Shown here in pieces: positions 1 through 9,132 of a DNA stretch of 64,000 nucleotides (position 1 is its first letter; each line of letters begins with the position of its first letter). Origin of the DNA: Mycoplasmopsis agassizii. Lineage in GTDB: Bacteria; Bacillota_I; Bacilli_A; Mycoplasmatales; Metamycoplasmataceae. Both the position numbers and the translations under genes were made by a program. The DNA lies in NCBI RefSeq assembly GCF_002272945.1, contig NZ_NQMN01000002.1:62001-126000 (forward strand). The letters run 5' to 3'. Below the pieces are notes generated by a model. It worked only from the letters and a program-made list of their open reading frames with translations, had not been told where the DNA came from and made no database searches.

Positions 1-913
1 TTCAGATCAAAAGGTTGTAGTTAATGCAAGTTTAGGAGAATCTACTGATACAACTTTAATAATCAATATAACTTTGAAACTAACAAAAGATACTCCTGAT
101 TCAGAAATAGTTAAGGCAAGTTTTAAAATAATTAACTTTGATGATCCAAAAGAATTGAAAAAATTTAACGATGCAATTGAGGTTTTAAAAGCAACTGATT
201 GACCAGTAGATGATACAGTTGAAGATTACAATGTTGCACAACGCCGTTATGTGTCTTATATTAAATATAATATAAATCAAGATATAAACTTATCAAATCC
301 AAGAGATCCCTTTGGAAGAGATGCTATTTTCTCAAAACTTTTAGGACCTAAATTTAAAGAAGCACTAGGTAATGTATCAATTGTATACCCTGATTATAAT
401 TTTAAAAATCGTGATCAAACAACATGAACAATCGGCTTTTTAGCTCGTTATAAAGGTCTTAAAACTACAAAAGCTTTTACAATTAATATTACTAATTTAA
501 CTAAAGATATTGACTTTGAAGATGTCGAAGTGCTTAAAAAAGCAGGTGAAGATATGAATGGTACAATACTTCACACTGAACTAACTCATTTATCTACTGG
601 AGAAAAATCAACAACTGATCAAGCTAATGAGAGATTAAAACAAGCATATCAAAATAATAAATTAAGTTTATTAGACTTATATGCTTTATTAAAATTTGAT
701 ACTGCAACAGGTTTATCTAGCAAACAAAAAATTAACAAAGTTAAAAACACTTTAGCGATTTGAGGTACCTTAGATGGACCAACAATAACTGAAGTACAAG
801 CAATACCTGAACCTACAAAATTAACCTTGCAATTTAAAATTGGTGTTACTAAGAAAAGTGATTCGACTGAAATTTCAAGTGATTGAATTACTCTAATATT
901 AGTAGGATTTTAA
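1..913 (+). CDS. Surface lipoprotein, C-terminal part (5' end outside window)
   Basis: Open from the window edge in frame 2 to TAA at 911-913, with TGA read as Trp (for example at 201, 762 and 884). About 303 residues are visible. No enzyme motif is seen. The sequence runs colinear with the last third of the lipoprotein at 3484-5523: both have an INFDDP/VNFDDP segment followed by a long charged helix ending in DW, then NRDxTTWT and NITNLTKD. It is therefore a paralogue and probably also a lipoprotein, although its signal peptide is not in the window. The two copies flank the metalloprotease lipoprotein gene on the other strand. Function unknown; surface exposure is inferred from the family. 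An intrinsic terminator follows the stop codon. Confidence 0.85.
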
Positions 914-930
914 ATAAAATTGATTGCGAA

Positions 931-957
931 AAAGTACGCCTAAAACGTACTTTTTTT
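931..957 (+). terminator. Intrinsic terminator of the lipoprotein gene
   Basis: The stem AAAGTACG / CGTACTTT with a short loop is followed by a run of T. It lies 17 bases after the stop codon. Confidence 0.85.
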
Positions 958-1024
958 AATTCATTTTAATCAGTAATTATTCTAAAACATCGGTAAAAAG
1001 CCTGTTTCAAAAAACTATCAAAAA

Positions 1025-2986
1025 TTAACTGTCTGGGTCTGATGTTAAATCTGACTGTTTTTCAACCTTAACAATTCCATCTTTATCAGTTACTAATTTG
1101 TATGCATATTTTTCATAGTTAGAATACATATATGAAGTATTTGAAGTAACGAGACTTTTACTTTTATTAACTGGTTTTACTAGTTCACTTTCTTGAACTA
1201 TTGAGTCGCTATTTTTATCTTCTCAAAAATATAATTCTTTTGCTTTTGAAAAATCAATTCTTGCTCCTGCATAAAAAGTAACTAATTTTTCACTTGAAAA
1301 ATTACTTGAAACAGGCTCTAGATCTCTAGTCATACTTAATAAAGAACTTTTTGCCCTCATTGTAAAATCTTCAGCAGTTTTTGAGTTATTGTCTCAATTT
1401 AAAAAAACTAAATCAGTTTTTACATATGGTGTTGCATAATTACCTTTAACAATTAGTGACTTGTATTTTTTAGCTTTTTCTTCAGTTAAAAAACCACCAA
1501 CTCTAATACTATCTTTATTGATTTTATCAAAACCAATTTTACTTGTATCTAGAGATGTTGTTGTGTGAACATTTAAAGGATTTAAAACAGTTAAACTACT
1601 AATTTCATTGTCAGCTTTAGCAGCTGCTAAATAAGTGTTGTAAAGTGCTTTTGAATTGTCATCTAAAGTGACATTTTTATCTGTAATTTTTAAAATACCA
1701 CCATAAGCAGAGTTAGCTGCTATTAGTTTACCGTTTTTACCTTCAGGTCTAATTACTAGATCTGATTCTCAATTACCTACACTATTTTTAACAGCACCTG
1801 AACGCAGTTCAATTGTACGACTTCAATCATCTGCTATAGCTTGAATTGAAGGGCCAGGAGCGCCTGTAAGACTATAACCTTGTGTATAAAATCAGTTTTG
1901 AAATGTGTCACCATGTTCACTTTGATCATAGTTTGAAGTTTGTGCAAGTTTTGTTCATTCACGAGCAATTAATTCAGCCATTGAATAATGGTAGTTAATT
2001 CCCTGCTTGCTAAGTGGCTTAGAAATATAGTTACGGTTTTTTGCTCTTTCTTCACTAGCAGGATCTCATTGAGTACCTTTTAATTCTTCTGTTGTTTTAT
2101 TTGGTGCTAAATTACTTTTAAAAGTGTCATAAGTTAATTGACCATTTCAATCTTTAGAGGCATTTTCAAAAAGTGCTATATCTTCAGCATTTTCCTGTGA
2201 AGTGCCATTTGAAATATTAAATAATGCAGCTGCCGAAAGATAGTTACATAGACAAGGTCCTTGTTTAATTGAACCATCATAATAAGTTTTATTAAGTGGT
2301 GTGTTAGCATAATTTAATAACTTTGTAAAGTTATCATAAAAATGTTTATCATAATTTTTAATATATCCTTCTCTACCTGTTCTATCGATTGTGGCTTGCG
2401 TATTAGTTGGATCTAATACCTTAGAATCAAAGTCTCTATCGATATAAATGCTTGCAAAATGGTGAATATATTCATGTTTTAGAGTAGGCAAAATATAAGC
2501 AACTCGCTGCTGATAAGTTAAATTAGGATTTCTTGCTACAGCATCAGTTGTAGCAAAAACCTGTTTTAATTCTGGAATATATAAACCTGCTGTGTTAGGA
2601 ACTATTTCATTTTCAAAGTCAATTACTACTCCATTTAAAGCAGTAATTTCAGGTCCATAATCAATTTCTTTCATAAAAGTTCTAACAAATTCAACGATTT
2701 CAGCCTTACTAAAAAAGAATTTGTTACTTGATTTATTTTTGTTGACATAAAATTTTAAACCTGTTAAACCATCTTGATAAGTATAAAAATTTTCTGTATC
2801 TTCTAAAAAAGTTGATTCGCTTTTTTGTAAATCTGCTTCTAAATTAGTTACTTCTAGTTTCAATTCAGGGTTTCTAGGGATCGAAGGTTTATCGCCTTCA
2901 TTAGAACAAGCAATTGCTGCTAAAAATGCTGAAGTTGATAAAACTGCAGCAGTTGGTAAAAATATTTTTTTAAACTTTAACTTCAT
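1025..2986 (-). CDS. HExxH zinc metalloprotease-like lipoprotein
   Basis: 653 residues once TGA is read as Trp; stop TAA at 1025-1027. The ATG at 2984-2986 was chosen because AGAGGT sits just upstream and it gives a classic lipoprotein signal: KLKFKK, a hydrophobic stretch and AAIAC with Cys27. Upstream GTG codons extend the frame but have no ribosome site. HEYIHH at residues 171-176 matches the HExxH zinc-binding helix of metallopeptidases. It is preceded by a YGPEI segment and followed by a CLCNY segment. The protein at 26974-29064 shares all three, plus a GFLTxEKAxKY block and an FWxD block. It resembles what is annotated in mycoplasmas as the MYPU_1760-type metalloprotease family (from memory). 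Likely surface-anchored; substrate unknown. Confidence 0.85.
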
Positions 2987-3003
2987 AAATACCTCTTTAA
3001 ATT

Positions 3004-3030
3004 TAATAAAAAACGACACCTGTGTGCCGT
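3004..3030 (-). promoter_or_regulatory. Terminator-like hairpin in the 5' leader of the metalloprotease lipoprotein
   Basis: Read on the minus strand, ACGGCAC-acag-GTGTCGT is followed by TTTTT. No minus-strand gene lies upstream to terminate, and the hairpin is between the probable promoter (-10 at 3118-3123) and the ATG at 2986. It may act as an attenuator; that is inference. Confidence 0.5.
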
Positions 3031-3117
3031 TTCGTCTTGAAAATTACAATACAAAATGACACACTATTGAATAGTGAAGTACATAATTTTGTTTGTATTA
3101 AAATTTTTCATATGGTT

Positions 3118-3123
3118 ATTATA
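3118..3123 (-). promoter_or_regulatory. Probable -10 box for the metalloprotease lipoprotein
   Basis: A perfect TATAAT on the minus strand, about 130 bases before the ATG at 2986. No clear -35 box is visible, as is common in mycoplasmas. Confidence 0.5.
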
Positions 3124-3243
3124 TGAAAAAAATAAATTTTTCTAGAAATTATCTAAATCAAAAATATTTTTTTCATTTGCAAATGCATTCAAATTAAAAA
3201 AATCAAAAAATATTTTTTTCTACAGTAAAAAATAATTTTTCTT

Positions 3244-3483
3244 TAAAATAATGGCATGTATTTAAACGGAAAACAAATTTATTGAACCAATAACTTTATC
3301 ATGAAAAAAATCATGATTACATTTGTTTTACCTAAAAGTTAGAAAATCGTAGCAACATTCATTTATTAAAATCAAGTAAATAACTACAACAAATGTAATC
3401 ATCAGACTAGATGATTACATTTTTTTAACTTAAATACTTATTAACACAACAATGAGAAAGGCTTATAGAAAATCTATAAACAT
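3244..3483 (+). promoter_or_regulatory. Structured 5' leader with competing hairpins, upstream of the 3484 lipoprotein
   Basis: The 3019-3483 gap contains no gene. A weak -10 (TAAAAT, 3244-3249) could start a leader of about 228 bases. Four elements follow. ATCATGA (3298-3304) can pair with TCATGAT (3311-3317). The 15-base segment 3313-3327 can pair perfectly with 3388-3402. Segment 3391-3402 can instead pair with 3411-3422 to give a 12-bp hairpin followed by a T run (3419-3426), which is an intrinsic terminator. The second and third pairings share one strand and exclude each other. This is the arrangement of an attenuator: anti-antiterminator, antiterminator, terminator. No T-box or other known aptamer motif was recognised. 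Confidence 0.6.
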
Positions 3484-5523
3484 ATGAAAAAATTTAAAAA
3501 GAATATTTGACTAATCACTGCATCTTTAGGTGCAGTAACACTAGTTACAACAGCAATTGCTTGCACGCAAACTCCAGGTGGTGGCACTAAAACACCAGAA
3601 GATCCACCTAAAACTGCTGATGAAAAAGAATTAGAAGAAGTTAAATCTACCTTAGCGGCTAAAAATTGAGGTTTAACTGGTAAAGCAGCATTTGCTAAAA
3701 CCTTAAAACAATTAGAAACTGAATTTAATTCTTACAAAAGTGAAGTAAAAGCAGCTGACCAAGAAAAAGTTAAAAAGTTGCTTGAAGATAACCTTGGCAA
3801 AGAATTTACTAATGCTTTAAAAGTAGCAACCTTAACCAAAATTACGCTAGAAAGTAGCGGTAAAACCACTGCCACCATGAAGTTAGGTCTTAAAAAATCA
3901 GATGCAACTTTAGCTAATGTTGAAGTTAAGTTAATTAACTTAAAAGCGGCACAAACATCACTAGAAAAAATTAAGGAAAATCTTGAAAAAGAAGTTTTTG
4001 CCGTTAGATATTTAGTACAGGGGCAAAACGGACATCTAATTGATCAAGTAAATCCAGAACTAAATTTAGCATCTGAACAAATTAAAATTTTTCAACAAGT
4101 GCTAAGAGGTCCAACTGAACAAGGTGGTGGTGAAGCTTTTGTTGAATGACTAGCGACTGGTTTACCTGCAAAATTTAAATCGGAAATTAAAACTGCAAAA
4201 CTTGTAAATGTCAGTTTTGTAGCCGATGATGATAAAGGAATTATTACAATTTCAGCAACGCTAAAAGACACTGGACAAACTTCAGTTCCTGTAACCTTAA
4301 AAATTTCTAATTTTGCAAGAACTGCTAGTTTAGATGATTTGAAAAAACTAGTAAAACTACTAGAAAACAAGTCTTTTGAAGCACCAAAACCCCGAACAAT
4401 TCCTACACCTACACCAGATTTTCCTAGAACGCTTAGTATTCAAAATGTATCTACTTTAAGTGATTTTAAAACATATTTTGATGGTTTAGAAGATACTAAT
4501 CTTTCTTTTAGTAAAAAGATAGTTGATGAACCTTTAGGAAATTCAACAACACTAACTGCATATAAAGAATTGGAAAAATTCTTGAACGTTTTTGAACCAA
4601 GTCAAAAAACTTTTGTTAGTGCAAAACAAGTTAGTGATGAAGCAGCAAAAACTACAACTGTGACTTTAACTTTAAAAACTAATAAAGATGCACCAGAATC
4701 TGAAACTCTGACAACAAGTTTTAAACTTGTAAACTTTGATGATCCTGAAAAAGTCAAAAAACTAGATGAAACTATTAAAAAACTTGAAGCAAAAGACTGA
4801 CAAGTGGATGCTAGTGTTGAAGGCCAAAAAAATGATAGACAAAGACAACTATCATTTGTTCGCTACAATCTTCAACAACAATTAGCAGATATTGCAAGTG
4901 GAAGAAGTCAGAAAAAAACTGCCGAAGTTTTTAAAGATTTATTAGTAGCAGAATTTGATACATTGCTTGAAAACTTAGAAATTGTAACTCTGGATAGTAA
5001 CTTTCATAATCGCGATCTAACTACCTGAACAGTTGGTCTACTTGTTACATATCCTGAACTAAAAACTATTAAGTTAGCTAAGGTAAATATTACAAATTTA
5101 ACTAAAGATGTTGATACAACTGACACAGTTGAACTTAAAAAGGTTACAGATAAAATTAATGGTAAACATGTAATTTCTACTTTGGCAAAAGCAGAAGGAC
5201 CAAGACCAAAAAGCACTGCTGCACAAGCTGCTAGTCTATTAAACCAAGGTTTTGAAAGAAGACAACTAGTGTTAATTAGTTTACTCACTTTCGCAGATAG
5301 AGATCAAACTACAGACACCATTACTAAAAAAGACTTAGAAGACTATAACGATGCTTTAGTTTCAGTTCTTGTCCAACCAGGAGTAAGTTTAAAAACTTTT
5401 AAAGCAACTGCAAAAGGTAAAACAGTAGAAATGAAATTCACAATTCAAGGGGCACCTAAAAATGGTAAACCAGGCTTAATTAGTGAAGAAATGACTGTTA
5501 CTTATGAAGGTTTTGAATCTTAA
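3484..5523 (+). CDS. Surface lipoprotein with repeated Lipoprotein_17-like modules
   Basis: 679 residues, ATG at 3484, TAA at 5521. The N-terminus MKKFKKNIW, a hydrophobic stretch and TTAIAC form a lipoprotein signal, followed by a Gly/Pro/Thr/Lys-rich spacer. The rest consists of alternating charged helices and beta-rich units with recurring TTTVTLTLK-type strands. This resembles the variable lipoprotein modules common in this group (Lipoprotein_17, by memory). Several TGA Trp codons are in frame. The C-terminal third is colinear with the partial gene at 1-913. The ribosome site AGAAAGG (3455-3461) is 22 bases from the ATG, and a small hairpin (3463-3479) lies between them. No catalytic motif is seen. 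Role in adhesion or immune evasion is inference only. Confidence 0.9.
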
Positions 5524-5532
5524 AAATCAATA

Positions 5533-5565
5533 AAAAATACTAGCTAAATTTGTGCTAGTATTTTT
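5533..5565. terminator. Bidirectional terminator between the lipoprotein gene and hpt
   Basis: AAAAATACTAGC pairs with GCTAGTATTTTT, a 12-bp perfect stem with A/T tracts on both sides. It can serve the + lipoprotein gene and the - hpt gene. Confidence 0.85.
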
Positions 5566-5575
5566 ATTGACCTAA

Positions 5576-6157
5576 TTAGTTATCGTAATCAGGGTGATTT
5601 AAAAAATCTTGGTTAAACTCTCCTACATATGGTACATTTCTTAATTTTTCTTGGTAATCCAATCCAAAACCAACTAGGAAAACTTTTTGTTCTAGTAAAA
5701 AGCCACTTTTTTCAGGTACAAAAGTTTCTTTTCTAAATGGTTTATCAATCAAGGTGATTGTTTTAATTGAATTAGGTTTACGATCTTTTAAAAGTCTAAC
5801 AATTTTATTAATAGTGATACCACTTTCAATAATATCCTCAACTAGTAAAACATCTTTGCCACGAATATCTGCAGCTAAATCAAGCACAATTTTAACACTA
5901 CCACTTGATTCATTTGCTCCACCATAAGATGAGGCAACGATGAAATCAATTGCATGTGTCTTTGTAACATTGCGCATTAATTCAGCCATAAAAGGCATTG
6001 AACCTTTTAAAATACCAACTAGAATTAAGTTTTGGCTGTCTTTATAAGTTTCATCAACTCACTGAGCAAGCTCTTTAATTCTGTTTGAAATAGTTTGTTC
6101 ATCATAGATCACTTTTTTGAAGTGGGGATGAATTTTAGTTTTATTTTCTTCAGTCAT
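5576..6157 (-). CDS. hpt: Hypoxanthine(-guanine) phosphoribosyltransferase
   Basis: 193 residues, ATG at 6155-6157, stop TAA at 5576. Transfers ribose-phosphate from PRPP to hypoxanthine or guanine in purine salvage, which mycoplasmas depend on because they lack de novo synthesis. The PRPP-binding motif reads VLLVEDIIESGITI, and the upstream part holds the ILVGILKGSMPFM strand-turn typical of HPRT. One TGA (Trp, in LAQWVDE) lies between the start and the longest conventional reading frame. Length and motifs fit bacterial Hpt. It appears to be a single-gene unit between two terminators. Confidence 0.93.
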
Positions 6158-6275
6158 AAATAAATTTTATAGATTTATCAAAATTTCTTACAAAATTTTT
6201 TAAAATTCTTGGTTTGAAGGTAATTTAGTAAAAAATAGGAAATTGCATTAAAAATTTAACCAATAGATGTTTTTT

Positions 6276-6303
6276 AATAAAAAATGACTCTCAGCGAGAG
6301 TCA
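6276..6303 (-). terminator. Terminator of the mnmA-to-dNK operon
   Basis: On the minus strand, TGACTCTC-gct-GAGAGTCA is followed by a T-rich run. It lies just after the deoxynucleoside kinase stop codon. Confidence 0.85.
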
Positions 6304-6313
6304 AATTTAAAAA

Positions 6314-6988
6314 TTAAATTTTATTGAACTGGATTTTCTTAGCATCACTAATGATTTTTAAGATAGCAACAGTTTTATCTAAAACGCCTTGATGATCCAA
6401 ATTTGTTGTGTCAATTATAGTGTAAGGAATTTTATATTTTCTTGCAAGTTCTTCAAATTTAGGTTTGTAAATTGCATGTAGTTGCTGAAAGTAAGATTCA
6501 TTTAAATTGAAATTTGCAATTTCAACATCACGCCCTCTATTTTTAATTCTTTCAACAAATTTTTCGTAAGTTACATCTAAATAAATTGCATAATCAGGGA
6601 TTTCATCTTCAAAAATCATCTTGCTAAATAGTGAATCATAAGCATTTAAATATTTTTCGCCACTAGGTAGTAAATTTAAGTAAGCGAAAATGTAATGCTC
6701 AATTGCAAAACGATCTAGAAAAATGTAATCGTAAATAGGATCTAGTTTTTCTTCAACAAATTTTTTCAAAATATTGTGAAATTTAGCTGAATGAGATTCA
6801 ACTACATAAGTTTGAAAAGACATTGTCAAGTGTGGTTTTTTCTCATAAAGTCATTTTAAGAAGGTGTTGAAAATTTCATCTTCTTCTTCGAATTCAGCTA
6901 GAAAAAGTGACTTAGGATAAAGTTTTTTTAAACTTTCAACTAAGGTAGATTTTCCAGCACTAATCATTCCTGAAATACCGATAATCAT
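6314..6988 (-). CDS. Deoxynucleoside kinase (deoxyadenosine/deoxyguanosine type)
   Basis: 224 residues, ATG at 6986-6988. Phosphorylates deoxynucleosides with ATP for dNTP salvage. The P-loop is at the N-terminus (GISGMISAGKST, residues 5-16), and FLDRFAIEHYIF matches the ERS/DRS substrate-binding motif of the dCK/dGK family. The charged lid with RIKNRGRDVE follows. Two TGA Trp codons occur (FLKW region). The start lies 7 bases after the greA stop, so it is the last gene of the operon. Substrate preference cannot be read from sequence alone. Confidence 0.88.
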
Positions 6989-6995
6989 AATCGAC

Positions 6996-7472
6996 CTAGA
7001 CTGCTAAAATCTGAGTGTTATACTTTGTAGGAGCATCAATTTCAACAGTATCACCAACGTTTGCACCTTTTAAACTAAGTGCAAGTGGGCTATCAAAAGA
7101 TACTAGATTGTTAAAAGGATCTGCATCAAGAGGTCCAACAATCTTGATTTCAAAAACTTCTGAAGTTGTTAAGTTTTTAAACTTAACAGTTGAACCAATT
7201 CCGATTGAATCTGTATTATTACTTTTAATTATTTCAGCACGTGAAATAATGTTTTCAAGTTCACTAATACGATCTTCTATGATTCCTTGTTGCTCACGAG
7301 CTGCATCATATTCAGCATTTTCTGAAAGGTCACCTTGTGAACGAGCATCTTTAATTTCTTCAATAACTCTTGGACGTTCAACTCTAATCAGGTGGTCTAA
7401 TTCCTTTTTATAAAGTTGTAGTGTCTCTTTAGTTAAAAAGATTTTATTATTATCTTGAATAATTTCTGACAT
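6996..7472 (-). CDS. greA: Transcription elongation factor GreA
   Basis: 158 residues, the usual GreA length. ATG at 7470-7472 has AAAGGA upstream. The N-terminal coiled coil carries GDLSENAEYDAAREQQ, which includes the acidic tip residues that trigger transcript cleavage by backtracked RNA polymerase. The C-terminal FKBP-like domain follows (IGIGSTVKF onwards). It lies between the membrane protein gene and the deoxynucleoside kinase gene with gaps of 14 and 7 bases, so it is co-transcribed. Confidence 0.96.
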   Translation of the reverse strand: MSEIIQDNNKIFLTKETLQLYKKELDHLIRVERPRVIEEIKDARSQGDLSENAEYDAAREQQGIIEDRISELENIISRAEIIKSNNTDSIGIGSTVKFKNLTTSEVFEIKIVGPLDADPFNNLVSFDSPLALSLKGANVGDTVEIDAPTKYNTQILAV

Positions 7473-7486
7473 TTTAATTCCTTTAA

Positions 7487-8227
7487 TTAATTATTTTTTT
7501 CTTCAGTAGTTTCAATTTTAGTCTCAAGTGTTTGCACTTGAGTAACAGTTTTTTCTACTGGTTTTACTTTTAGATTATAAATGAAAGTTAAGGTTTCTTT
7601 AGATTTTATACTTGCAGTTGGTATTAATAAGTTAACTAGTTTTTTCTCTAGTTTTTTTCATGAATCTTTAATATCTGCCTGCTTAGAATTTTCAATGATT
7701 GTTAGCATTCCATTATCATTTAAATCATAAAAATATTCTTCAAAAATTTTATCATATTTTAGGTCTGCCTGATTGACTATGATTAGATCATATTTAGGCA
7801 GTTTAGTGTTTTCAAATTTTGAGTAATCATAAGTTTCACTTAACTTAGATTTATCTAAATCTTCCTTATAATTGCTATCAAAAACTGTTACACCTGTTTG
7901 AATTTGTTTTCAAATACTTAGGGCTAAAAAGTTAGTATCGCTGCCATATACTGCGACACTTTTATAACTCTTTTGGTAAATTAAATTTAAGAGCTCTTCA
8001 AGGTCAAAAATATTAAAAGATGATTTTAAAGTTGTTTTTAAGGAACTATCTACATCACCACTATTAGGTCTTTTAATATTACTATTAAAAATATTTGCGT
8101 CTTCAACTTTAAAAAGTTCTTTCTTTTTTTTCAGTACAGCTCTGAACATAAAGAAATAGAAAAGAACACCTAATATTAAAACAATTACAGCACTAACACC
8201 AAGACCAATTTTTAATTCATCACTCAA
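7487..8227 (-). CDS. Membrane-anchored putative methyltransferase-like protein
   Basis: 246 residues. The start is TTG at 8225-8227, just past the preceding stop; no in-frame ATG fits and AGGAT lies upstream. One transmembrane helix is near the N-terminus (residues 8-30, LGVSAVIVLILGVLFYFF), then a Lys-rich stop-transfer and a cytosolic domain. That domain has Rossmann-like strands: KSVAVYGSDTNFLALSI resembles motif I of SAM methyltransferases, and PKYDLIIVN a later strand. I recall a mycoplasma family named BC85_0335 putative methyltransferase that this resembles; the match is from memory. In Firmicutes this operon position, between yrzB and greA, holds mltG and the methyltransferase yrrM. 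Catalytic activity is not shown. Confidence 0.72.
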
Positions 8228-8229
8228 GG

Positions 8230-8709
8230 TTATTTATCCTCGCTTTTTTTAGTATTTTTATCAGAACCTAATTTTAGTTTTAAGGCGTTCACTTTCGGTG
8301 CATCATCAAGATATTTACGACTTTTTTTAAATAAAAAATCAATATAGTCTTTTTCATAAATAAAATCGAACTCGAAGTAATCAAAAACTTTACGTATTAA
8401 TTTTTCATGAATTTCATCTTCAGACATTCAAAGGTAAAGTAGTTCCATTAAACTTTTTTGAAGTATTTCATCATCCACAAGATTTGCTGATTGGGTTTCT
8501 TCTGAAATTTCAAAGGGGTAAATTTCCCCTGCTGTAAAAATATAAATGTAATTCGAATCAGTATCCACATCATTAGCAGCAAATATATGAATACCTTCTT
8601 CTACACCACTATCTGTTTCAAATTCGACTGTTGCTTCATCAATAAATTTTTCAAAGTTATCTAATTGATCTTTGAAAAATTTTTTTGCAAGTTCATTATC
8701 ATTTGGCAC
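8230..8709 (-). CDS. DUF1292 (YrzB-like) family protein
   Basis: 159 residues from GTG at 8707-8709, five bases after AAGGAG. Another GTG at 8713-8715 abuts the ribosome site and is less likely. The frame is continuous through a TGA (Trp) at 8428-8430 that would otherwise split it into two pieces. The acidic N-terminal half (VEFETDSGVEEGIHIFA, YIYIFTAGEIYPFEI) fits the small DUF1292/YrzB fold. In Bacillus the order is alaS-yrzL-ruvX(yrrK)-yrzB, so its position directly after ruvX supports the assignment. The C-terminal 65 residues are an extra charged region. Molecular function unknown. Confidence 0.7.
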
Positions 8710-8718
8710 AATCACTCC

Positions 8719-9132
8719 TTAGTAATTATTTAAATATTCATTTAGCATTAGTGTTGCAGCAATTACATCTTTATGCTGTTTCGCTTTGCTCGTACTTAGG
8801 TTAGCATTTTTTAAATGCGTCATTGCTTTTTTAGTTGTTAACCTTTCATCAAACAAAATAATTTCTTGTTTAAAATTTTCTTCTAATAAAATTTTAAATT
8901 CTTCAATCATTAAAGTTGTTTGACTTTTAGTACCAGTCATCCTTAAAGGATAACCTAAAATTATTTTTTGAATTTCATATTCTTGAAAAATTTGTTTTAA
9001 ATGATTTATCAAAGATGGAAAATCATTTTCTGAAAAAATATAATTTTCTAAAGCGATTGCAAACATATTAAAAGGATCGCTGATTGCAATTCCACAACTT
9101 TTAATCCCTAAATCCAAAGCAATAATTCTCAT
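8719..9132 (-). CDS. ruvX: RuvX/YqgF family RNase H-fold protein (putative Holliday junction resolvase)
   Basis: 137 residues, the standard length. N-terminal RIIALDLGIKSCGIAISD holds the first catalytic Asp of the RNase H-like fold. IILGYPLRM and LFDERLTTKKA carry the family Gly-Pro and DERLTT motifs, and HKDVIAATLML holds the last acidic residue. The ATG directly follows the alaS stop (TAAATG), indicating translational coupling. In other bacteria the protein has been linked to Holliday junction resolution or 16S rRNA 5'-end maturation. Confidence 0.93.
   Translation of the reverse strand: MRIIALDLGIKSCGIAISDPFNMFAIALENYIFSENDFPSLINHLKQIFQEYEIQKIILGYPLRMTGTKSQTTLMIEEFKILLEENFKQEIILFDERLTTKKAMTHLKNANLSTSKAKQHKDVIAATLMLNEYLNNY

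Noticed and set aside
2147-3019. Start of the metalloprotease lipoprotein at GTG 3019
   Set aside because: It would put 11 residues ahead of the signal peptide and lacks a ribosome site; ATG at 2986 has AGAGGT.
7015-7413. 132-codon frame on + opposite greA
   Set aside because: Antisense shadow of a well-supported gene; no start signals or motifs.
8428-8715. A separate 95-residue protein followed by a 65-residue protein
   Set aside because: The junction is TGA then ATG in the same frame, so one 159-residue protein fits better.
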